Source: DYCT01 sp051875715
GTDB lineage: Bacteria; Bacteroidota; Bacteroidia; Bacteroidales; Bacteroidaceae
DNA: 7,257 nucleotides
Direction: 5' to 3'
Assembly (NCBI GenBank): GCA_051875715.1
Contig: JBJEHD010000086.1
Location: 1-7,257 of the forward strand
Shown here: piece by piece, positions 1 through 5,656 of the stretch
Layout: each line of letters starts with the position of its first letter
Position numbering within the stretch: position 1 is the stretch's first letter
Made by a program: the position numbers and the translations under genes
Notes under the pieces: model-generated
Told to the model about the DNA's origin: nothing
The model's input: only the letters and a program-made list of their open reading frames with translations
Database searches by the model: none

Positions 1-17
1 TTTTTCTTGGATGGGCG

Positions 18-48
18 CAAATGTACGCATAATTTTTAGAACGATAAT
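18..48 (-). promoter_or_regulatory. Possible leftward promoter for a gene beyond the left edge
   Basis: Read on the minus strand, bases 25 to 18 spell TACATTTG, an exact match to the Bacteroidota -7 box TAnnTTTG. No clear TTTG/TTG -33 box lies 19-21 bp upstream; the nearest sequence there is only TTA-rich. If real, it would start a transcript leaving the window at base 1, divergent from ridA. The gene it would serve is not in the window, so this rests on one motif. Confidence 0.4.
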
Positions 49-172
49 TCTTCTCACCTATTTTTTTACCGTATTTTTTAGTAAAGAGACAGACCTATCG
101 CGACATATTGGCTGAAATATGCTACATTAGCGCAAAATTTCACATCCGATAATTTCTAAAACATCAAAAGTA

Positions 173-550
173 ATGAAGAAAGTAATTTTCAGTGAAAAGG
201 CCCCTGCTGCCATCGGGCCTTACAGCCAAGCCATCGAGGCCGGTGGAATGGTGTTCGTTTCCGGCCAGTTGCCGGTAGATGCGTCGACGGGCGAATTTGC
301 TCCGGGCGGTGTGTCGGAGCAGACACGTCAATCGTTGGAGAACATGCGCCACATCCTGACAGAAGCAGGTCTGACGATGGACAACGTAGTCAAGACCACT
401 GTGTTTTTGGCCGACATGGCCTTGTTTGCCGAAATGAATGCCGTATACGCCACCTATTTCGAAGGCGCGTTTCCCGCCCGTTCGGCTGTAGCGGTGAAGG
501 CATTGCCCAAGGGCGCATTGGTGGAAATCGAATGCATCGCCGTCCGTTAA
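173..550 (+). CDS. ridA: RidA family reactive intermediate/imine deaminase
   Basis: This 125-residue protein has the full length of the RidA/YjgF/UK114 family. The family hydrolyses 2-aminoacrylate and related enamine/imine intermediates released by PLP enzymes such as threonine dehydratase, giving 2-oxo acids and ammonia, and acts as a cytoplasmic homotrimer. Visible family signatures are IGPYSQA (residues 14-20), the VSGQLP strand (29-34), and the C-terminal PARS...VEIECIAVR block. In that block Arg103 corresponds to the substrate-carboxylate-binding arginine, and Glu118/Glu120 sit where the family keeps its conserved acidic residue. The ATG at 173 gives the canonical MKKVIFSEKAPAAIGPYSQA start and there is no useful upstream alternative. 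It is monocistronic: 172 bp of AT-rich DNA precedes it and a hairpin terminator follows 25 bp after the TAA. I found no convincing promoter pair upstream. Family assignment is very secure; the in vivo substrate is inferred. Confidence 0.96.
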   Translation: MKKVIFSEKAPAAIGPYSQAIEAGGMVFVSGQLPVDASTGEFAPGGVSEQTRQSLENMRHILTEAGLTMDNVVKTTVFLADMALFAEMNAVYATYFEGAFPARSAVAVKALPKGALVEIECIAVR

Positions 551-575
551 GAGCCTGGGCCGAGCGTACTATGCA

Positions 576-607
576 AAAAAGGAGAGGACTTTTGCCCTCT
601 CCTTTTT
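576..607. terminator. Bidirectional intrinsic terminator between convergent genes
   Basis: GGAGAGG (581-587) pairs perfectly with CCTCTCC (596-602) across an 8-base loop. An A-run (575-580) precedes the stem and a T-run (603-607) follows it, so both strands read as a GC stem followed by U-tract. It lies 25 bp after the ridA stop and 18 bp after the stop of the leftward OmpH-like gene, as expected for a shared terminator. Confidence 0.9.
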
Positions 608-625
608 ATATAATGGAATATTCTT

Positions 626-1240
626 TTATTTCTTGCTGGCGGAAGCCGGATTGTATCGTTTGTTCAGACCTTCCACGATTTCATTGGTAATGTTGTAAGC
701 TTCATCAGCATAGAGCAAGTTGTCAAACCCAGTATTGCTCAAAATCAAACTGTAGCCTTTCTCTTGGTTATAACTCTTCAAAAACGAATTGATGGAGTCG
801 CGCAGTTGCAGGCTGTTTTTCTGGTTCTCTGCTGCCAGTTCGTTCGTCAGCCGATTTTGCAATTCCTGCAAATCTTGTTGTTTCTTCATCAAGCGTGCAT
901 TTTCCTGCTCGGCGCGTTCACGGGTGGCAAAAGCATTGTTCTCCAGTTTGCGTTGGAACTCGCGGGCCTCGTTCTCCAGGTCGCGTGCTTTCTCGTTGAG
1001 TGTGGCGCGGATGTTTTCTTCTTTCTTCATCATCATCTCATTGAGGTCGTTCCAGAAGTTGTACTTCGTCAACAGGGTGTCTATTTCTACATAGGCAATC
1101 TTGAGTCCGCACATACCTCCCTTTTCTTCTGCCGCGGGAGTGGATACGCTCTGATTTTGCTGTCCGCAGCTTTGTGCAAACAAGAGCAGGGCCACTGCTG
1201 CCAAAAGCCCGCCAAACGTTTTTGTCATTCGTTTCATCAT
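626..1240 (-). CDS. OmpH/Skp-like periplasmic chaperone lipoprotein
   Basis: This 204-residue protein of the OmpH/Skp family probably helps hold unfolded outer-membrane proteins in the periplasm. Residues 1-24 form a lipoprotein signal: basic n-region MMKRMTK, hydrophobic stretch 10-22, lipobox FAQSC with lipidated Cys25. A low-complexity linker follows, then the first strand KIAYVEIDTLLTKYN (47-61). A long charged helical hairpin spans about 62-160, rich in Lys, Glu, Gln, Asn and Leu, like the coiled-coil tentacles of Skp. The returning strand GYSLILSN (162-169) and a C-terminal helix close the core. I chose the ATG at 1240 because longer frames would overlap the upstream gene and put about 46 residues before the signal peptide. 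It is the second gene of a leftward pair, 16 bp after the small membrane protein. Residues after Cys25 (GQQNQS) lack acidic surface-export features, suggesting periplasmic retention. The chaperone role is inferred from the family; clients are unknown. Confidence 0.87.
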   Translation of the reverse strand: MMKRMTKTFGGLLAAVALLLFAQSCGQQNQSVSTPAAEEKGGMCGLKIAYVEIDTLLTKYNFWNDLNEMMMKKEENIRATLNEKARDLENEAREFQRKLENNAFATRERAEQENARLMKKQQDLQELQNRLTNELAAENQKNSLQLRDSINSFLKSYNQEKGYSLILSNTGFDNLLYADEAYNITNEIVEGLNKRYNPASASKK

Positions 1241-1256
1241 AAAGGTTATACTCTTT

Positions 1257-1493
1257 TTATTGATTTTTGGTTGATAGTTCGTTCTTACGACGTTCGGCCA
1301 CGCTCCAACTGCTTTCCAAGCGCGCCTCCCGGTCCTGCGACTGTATGCATCCAACACCTTGCCTGCGCAACGCAGCATTGCCGCTCACATGTGTATGGGG
1401 GAACCGCCTGCTACGGGTGAAAAACACGTTCACGCCCAATAATGCCACGCAAATAGCAACTATTAACAATGTAATGAAGATAGTGTGAAGCAT
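1257..1493 (-). CDS. Small single-pass membrane protein of unknown function
   Basis: This 78-residue protein has one N-terminal hydrophobic segment (about residues 4-25, HTIFITLLIVAICVALLGVN) followed by a polar, basic tail. The tail carries RRFPHTHVSGNAALRRQGVGC (29-49), then SQDREAR, and a charged C-terminus. From memory, short proteins of this shape, with FP.TH..GN.ALR...I.C-like tails, occur widely in Bacteroidales without an assigned function; I could not search to confirm. The segment lacks a convincing cleavage site, so it is probably a membrane anchor with the tail on one side. The ATG at 1493 lies about 20 bp downstream of a consensus promoter; an in-frame start at 1544 would lie upstream of the -7 box and is rejected. 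It is first in a leftward pair with the OmpH-like lipoprotein, suggesting an envelope role, but no function is assigned. Confidence 0.72.
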   Translation of the reverse strand: MLHTIFITLLIVAICVALLGVNVFFTRSRRFPHTHVSGNAALRRQGVGCIQSQDREARLESSWSVAERRKNELSTKNQ

Positions 1494-1512
1494 TTCTGTT
1501 ATTTTTGCGCTG

Positions 1513-1545
1513 CAAAGATAGTTTTTTGTCACCAACCCCAGCAAA
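1513..1545 (-). promoter_or_regulatory. Bacteroidota promoter for the small membrane protein-OmpH pair
   Basis: On the minus strand, TTTG (1545-1542) is followed after 21 bp by TATCTTTG (1520-1513), an exact TAnnTTTG -7 box. Transcription would begin near 1506, leaving a leader of roughly a dozen bases before the ATG at 1493. Both boxes match and a gene starts in the right place, so this is one of the two best promoters in the window. Confidence 0.8.
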
Positions 1546-1553
1546 CATATTTG
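1525..1553 (+). promoter_or_regulatory. Possible rightward promoter for the pepD gene set
   Basis: TTTG (1525-1528) is followed after 17 bp by CATATTTG (1546-1553), one base off the TAnnTTTG box. It lies 47 bp before the pepD ATG, on the same DNA as the opposing leftward promoter, so the two would compete. The spacing is short and the -7 box imperfect, so this is tentative. Confidence 0.3.
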
Positions 1554-1600
1554 TTAAAATATGCTGAGCGAGGGGTTTCACGAATAAATATAGAATAGAC

Positions 1601-3064
1601 ATGGAAAAGACAGACTTGAAACCCGCGGCAGTGTTTCACTATTTCAATGAGATTTGCCAAGTACCGCGGCCCTCGAAACGAGAAGAAAAAATAGTAGCCT
1701 ACCTGAAAGCCTTTGGCGAGAAAAATGGTCTGCAGACCTTGTGCGACGAGGCAGGAAACGTGCTTATACGCAAGCCTGCCACGCCGGGTAAAGAACGCCT
1801 ACAGACGGTGGTACTGCAATCGCACGTCGACATGGTGTGCGAAAAGAACAAGGACGTAGAGCATGACTTCCTCACCGACCCCATCCAAACGTACGTCGAT
1901 GGTGAGTGGCTGCGGGCACGCGGTACGACACTGGGTGCAGACAACGGCATCGGCATGGCAGCGGCACTGGCCATCCTGGCGGCCAACGACATCGAACATG
2001 GGCCATTGGAATGCCTGTTCACAGTCGACGAAGAGACCGGACTAACCGGTGCATTCGCCCTAAAAGAAGGATTCATGCGCGGAAGCATCCTGCTGAACCT
2101 CGATTCGGAGGATGAGGGAGAAATGTTCATTGGCTGTGCCGGAGGCATCGACTCGGTTGCCGAATTCGCCTATACATCTGAATCCATACCCGAAGGATAT
2201 TATTTCTTTCAAGTAGGTGTAAAAGGCCTTGTCGGCGGACACTCGGGCGACGACATCAACAAAAACCGAGCTAACGCAAACAAATTACTGGCACGTTTTC
2301 TCTGCCGTCTGGCCCGCCAGACTGATCTGAGACTCTGCCGCATCGATGGAGGAAATCTCCGAAATGCTATTCCACGCGAGGCTTCCGCCTTGTGCGCTGT
2401 ACCGATGACGCAAAAAGAACAGGTTCGCATCCTGCTGAACGTACTTACAGCCGAGGTGGAAAACGAGTACGCCGTGAGCGAGCCGAATTTGGCCTGGACT
2501 CTCGAATCGGAAAGCCAGTGTGAGGCAGCCATCGACCGCGACACCACGGGCCGTCTGCTAAAGGCCCTGTTGGCTGTCCACCACGGTGTGTTCGCCATGA
2601 GTCAAGACATTCCCGGCCTTGTGGAAACATCGTCCAACCTTGCCTCCATCAAGATGGACGAACAAGCTCACGTCATCCGTATCGCCACCAGCCAACGCAG
2701 TTCTATCCTGTCAGCCCGAGACCACATGGCCGACGTGATTGCCGCCACATTCGAAATGGCCGGAGCCACCGTCACACGCGGCGAGGGCTATCCGGGCTGG
2801 AAGCCGAACCCCTCGTCGGCCATTCTACAGGTGGTGGTGGACGCATACCGCCGTTTGTTTGGCGAAGAGCCCAAAGTAAAAGCCATCCATGCCGGCCTGG
2901 AGTGCGGTCTTTTTCTCGAGAAGTATCCGTCGCTCGACATGGTGTCGTTCGGCCCGACCTTGCGCGGTGTCCATTCGCCCGACGAGCGGATGCTCATCCC
3001 CACCGTCGACAAGTTCTGGCGCCACCTTTTGGAAGTGTTGGCCTGCATCCCCGAAGCAAAATAA
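1601..3064 (+). CDS. pepD: Aminoacyl-histidine dipeptidase (PepD, peptidase family M20C)
   Basis: This 487-residue cytoplasmic metallopeptidase is close to the length of E. coli PepD (485). The family cleaves Xaa-His (carnosine-like) and other unblocked dipeptides using two zinc ions. The metal and catalytic set is complete: SHVD gives His75 and Asp77; GADNGIG gives bridging Asp114; VDEETG gives catalytic Glu144 and metal ligand Glu145; LNLDSE gives Asp168; GVHSP gives His458. These match E. coli His80, Asp82, Asp119, Glu149, Glu150, Asp173 and His461. GGHSGDDINKNRANANK (212-228) begins the lid/dimerisation domain, and HAGLECG (430-436) is a further family signature. The ATG at 1601 gives the usual N-terminus (LKP..VF.YF.EI..VPRPS). 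It is first of four same-strand genes, with the next ATG 27 bp after its TAA. Family and active-site competence are secure; exact dipeptide preference is inferred. Confidence 0.96.
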   Translation: MEKTDLKPAAVFHYFNEICQVPRPSKREEKIVAYLKAFGEKNGLQTLCDEAGNVLIRKPATPGKERLQTVVLQSHVDMVCEKNKDVEHDFLTDPIQTYVDGEWLRARGTTLGADNGIGMAAALAILAANDIEHGPLECLFTVDEETGLTGAFALKEGFMRGSILLNLDSEDEGEMFIGCAGGIDSVAEFAYTSESIPEGYYFFQVGVKGLVGGHSGDDINKNRANANKLLARFLCRLARQTDLRLCRIDGGNLRNAIPREASALCAVPMTQKEQVRILLNVLTAEVENEYAVSEPNLAWTLESESQCEAAIDRDTTGRLLKALLAVHHGVFAMSQDIPGLVETSSNLASIKMDEQAHVIRIATSQRSSILSARDHMADVIAATFEMAGATVTRGEGYPGWKPNPSSAILQVVVDAYRRLFGEEPKVKAIHAGLECGLFLEKYPSLDMVSFGPTLRGVHSPDERMLIPTVDKFWRHLLEVLACIPEAK

Positions 3065-3091
3065 ACCTGTTTGTCCAGTAGAAACGCATTG

Positions 3092-4588
3092 ATGAAAAAA
3101 CACTTCTGCCTGCTTTTTGCCGTCTGGCTCGGCCTGCTCTTCGGATGCGACGACGAGCGGTTCTCGTCCGACACATCCTATCACCTTTCCTTCTCGTCCG
3201 ACACGGTATCGTTCGACACGATTTTTACGACCATCGGATCGGCCACCTACCAGTTGCGTGTCTACAACCGCAACGACCGTAGCCTAAACATCCGCTCCAT
3301 CCGGGTGGCTGGCGCCGCACAAAGCGGTTTCCGAGTCAATGTGGACGGACATCAAGGGACATCGTTTGCCGATTTGGAGATTCGTCGAAACGACAGCATG
3401 TACGTATTTGTCGAGGTGAAGGTAGACCCTACGAATCAAGACGGGCCAGTGCTGGTGCGTGACGCCCTGATGTTTCAGTTGGAGAGCGGTGTAGAACAGC
3501 AAGTGGTATTGCAGGCCTACGGACGCGATATGATTCCACTACACGGACTGGTCGTGTCGGCCGACACGACCTTCACCGCCTATCGTCCCCTGTTGGTGTA
3601 CGACAGCCTGCGGGTAGACGAAGGGGCGACCCTGACTTTGGAAGCTGGCACCGAACTGTATTTCCATGACAAGACGGGGCTGGACGTACATGGGCGTTTG
3701 GTGGCCAACGGCACACTCGGACGGCCGGTCGTCTTCCGTGGCGACCGGCTGGACAAGATGACCGAACTCGACCTGCCCTACGACCGCGTGGCCGGGCAGT
3801 GGGGAGGCATACGCCTGCACACATCCAGTTACGACAATGTACTGAACTACGTTGATGTGCACGGAGGGAACTACGGCATCCTGTGCGATTCATCAGACCT
3901 TTCGCGTCCGAAACTGTTGCTAGACAACTCGGTGGTTCACAATGTCAAGACAAACGGCCTGGAACTTGTGTCGACACAAGCTCAGATTGGCAACTGCGAA
4001 ATCACCAATGCCGGAGGCAATTGCGTCGCCATGTTGGGAGGTTCGGCCGTGTTCGTCCACTGCACCATCGCCAATTTCTATTCGTGGGACATCCGGCGGG
4101 GCGATGCCGTCTACCTTATCAACAAGAAAGACGACATCTACTATCCTTTGGAACGGGCTTTCTTCTATAACTGCCTCATTACCGGCTCCACCACCGACGA
4201 ACTGAACGGTGGGGCCGACAAGGAGACACCCGAAGAGATGCCCTTCGCCTACGGGTTTGCCTACTCGTTGGTCAATACCATTTTGGATGCCAAGGACGAA
4301 GAATACGACCAACTGGTGGCCAACCACTACCCCGAATGCCTTTGGGATGAAAAAAAGACAGACGACGGACGTTCGCTCGCCCGCGACAAGAACTTCGTAT
4401 ACATCGGCCGCGATGACTTCCGTTACGATTTCCATCTCGACTCCCTGTCCGCTGCAGTCAACCTCGGTGCGCCCCAATATGCATTGTACTACCCGTATGA
4501 TCGCGACGGACGCATCCGTCTGACTGACGGTCTGCCGGACGCAGGATGCTACGAATGGATGCCCGGAGACAAACACAACAACGAATGA
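3092..4588 (+). CDS. Beta-helix lipoprotein, probably surface-exposed
   Basis: This 498-residue lipoprotein starts at the ATG at 3092, giving MKKHFCLLFAVWLGLLFGC. A 21-base upstream extension from a TTG at 3071 is less likely because it spoils the signal peptide. Cys19 of LFGC is the predicted lipidation site, followed at once by acidic residues (CDDE), as seen in Bacteroidota lipoproteins moved to the cell surface. Residues about 35-145 look like an Ig/ASH-type beta domain (SFDTIFTTIGSATYQLRVYN...). From about 155, short hydrophobic strands with turns (EGATLTLEAGTELYFH, LDVHGRLVANG, PVVFRGDR, later GLELVSTQAQIGNCEITNA) resemble a right-handed parallel beta-helix. The C-terminus ends PDAGCYEWMPG, a closing motif I associate with this group. 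Beta-helix proteins often bind or cleave polysaccharides, but I see no catalytic motif and assign no enzyme activity. Its stop overlaps the next start (ATGA), indicating translational coupling. Confidence 0.82.
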   Translation: MKKHFCLLFAVWLGLLFGCDDERFSSDTSYHLSFSSDTVSFDTIFTTIGSATYQLRVYNRNDRSLNIRSIRVAGAAQSGFRVNVDGHQGTSFADLEIRRNDSMYVFVEVKVDPTNQDGPVLVRDALMFQLESGVEQQVVLQAYGRDMIPLHGLVVSADTTFTAYRPLLVYDSLRVDEGATLTLEAGTELYFHDKTGLDVHGRLVANGTLGRPVVFRGDRLDKMTELDLPYDRVAGQWGGIRLHTSSYDNVLNYVDVHGGNYGILCDSSDLSRPKLLLDNSVVHNVKTNGLELVSTQAQIGNCEITNAGGNCVAMLGGSAVFVHCTIANFYSWDIRRGDAVYLINKKDDIYYPLERAFFYNCLITGSTTDELNGGADKETPEEMPFAYGFAYSLVNTILDAKDEEYDQLVANHYPECLWDEKKTDDGRSLARDKNFVYIGRDDFRYDFHLDSLSAAVNLGAPQYALYYPYDRDGRIRLTDGLPDAGCYEWMPGDKHNNE

Positions 4589-5604
4589 TGCGCCCCTGCT
4601 TGCTCGTGTGGATACTGCTGGTCGGCTGCTGTAGGTGCTACGTCCTGGCGCAGGACCGTTTCCGGGCTATGTTCTATAATGTGGAAAACCTGTTCGACTG
4701 CACCCACGACAGTTTGAAAAACGATTGGGAATTTCTGCCAGACGGCATCCGTCACTGGCATCCCGGTCGGCTCCGCAGCAAGTTGCAACACCTATCGCAA
4801 GTGATTGTCGCCGCAGGTGAATGGGAGCCACCCGCGTTGGTAGGCGTGTGCGAAGTGGAAAACGAACAGGTGATGGACCAATGGGTGAAACACAGTCCGT
4901 TGCGTCATTGCGGCTATCGCTACGTGATGACCCATTCGGCTGACGAACGCGGTATCGACGTGGCCCTGTTGTGGCAGCGCGACCGCTTCCGCAAACTGGC
5001 CCACCGCTCCATCCGTGTCGAATTCCCCGACAACACGTTCAAACCGACGCGCGACGTACTGCACGTGAGCGGACGCGTTTTGTCCGGCGACACGCTGGAC
5101 GTGTTCGTCTGCCATCTACCTTCGCGGGCGGGAGGAACCAAGGAGAGCGACCCCGCCCGGCTCTGGGTGGCATCAACCATGAAACATCAGATTGACAGCC
5201 TGTGCTCCGTACGCCGTTCGCCTTGCATCCTGGTCATGGGTGATTTCAACGACCCTCCAGCCTCGAAGGCCTTGTGTGACGGACTTATGGCCCACGTGCC
5301 AACCGACCCCATCGACCCATACCGGCTATACAACCTCGTAGCCGCCCCGAAGGGCGAAGGGACGTATTGCTATCAAGGCGAGTGGCAACAATTAGACCAG
5401 ATGCTTGTGTCCGGACTGCTGCTGAGCCGAACGAATGGATTCCGCGTCGACGGACAACAGACCCACGTGCTCCGACTGCCCTTCTTGCTCGAGGACGATG
5501 TGCGTTACCAGTCCAAGCGCCCGCTGCGCACTTACGTAGGTCCGCAATACAAAGGCGGCTATAGCGACCATCTTCCCGTGATACTCGACTTCAAAACACA
5601 CTGA
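4585..5604 (+). CDS. Exported endonuclease/exonuclease/phosphatase-family hydrolase
   Basis: This 339-residue protein belongs to the EEP superfamily (DNase I, exonuclease III, inositol polyphosphate phosphatases), Mg-dependent phosphodiester or phosphomonoester hydrolases. All core motifs are present: FYNVENLFD (Asn32, Glu34), VGVCEVEN with metal-binding Glu90, RGIDVALLW (122-130), VCHLPSR with His177, MGDFNDPP with Asp220 and Asn222, LDQMLVS, and C-terminal YSDHLPV with Asp328 and catalytic His329. It should be an active enzyme. The start at 4585 forms ATGA with the upstream stop; an ATG at 4546 would add 13 polar residues before the signal and overlap 43 bp. Residues 3-22 are hydrophobic with two reasonable processing readings: lipobox LVGC at Cys15, or signal peptidase I cleavage after VLA22. 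The protein therefore acts outside the cytoplasm, free or membrane-anchored. Substrate (DNA, phospholipid, sugar phosphate) cannot be told from sequence. Coupling to the lipoprotein gene suggests paired function. Confidence 0.9.
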   Translation: MMRPCLLVWILLVGCCRCYVLAQDRFRAMFYNVENLFDCTHDSLKNDWEFLPDGIRHWHPGRLRSKLQHLSQVIVAAGEWEPPALVGVCEVENEQVMDQWVKHSPLRHCGYRYVMTHSADERGIDVALLWQRDRFRKLAHRSIRVEFPDNTFKPTRDVLHVSGRVLSGDTLDVFVCHLPSRAGGTKESDPARLWVASTMKHQIDSLCSVRRSPCILVMGDFNDPPASKALCDGLMAHVPTDPIDPYRLYNLVAAPKGEGTYCYQGEWQQLDQMLVSGLLLSRTNGFRVDGQQTHVLRLPFLLEDDVRYQSKRPLRTYVGPQYKGGYSDHLPVILDFKTH

Positions 5605-5629
5605 AGCCGTGAGCGAATAGACAAAAAAA

Positions 5630-5641
5630 CAAAACGTTTTG
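5630..5641. repeat. 12-bp perfect palindrome before the repeat-protein gene
   Basis: CAAAACGTTTTG is a perfect palindrome in the 52-bp gap between the EEP gene and the repeat-protein gene, 15 bp before the ATG at 5657. It could be a protein-binding site or an mRNA element affecting initiation. A run of A precedes it, and an AT-rich palindrome of this size can arise by chance, so the regulatory meaning is uncertain. No TAnnTTTG box accompanies it. Confidence 0.35.
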
Positions 5642-5656
5642 ATTCAATAACGAAAA

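Noticed and set aside
1241..1378. N-terminal extension of the OmpH-like gene to 1378
   Set aside because: It would overlap the upstream small gene for over 100 bp and place a basic, non-conserved stretch before a clear lipoprotein signal peptide starting at 1240.
764..1420. Long rightward open frame (218 codons) opposite the OmpH-like and small membrane protein genes
   Set aside because: It is antisense to two recognisable proteins, has no family features, and its Cys/Phe/Leu-rich composition is what the reverse complement of a Lys/Glu/Gln-rich coiled coil gives.
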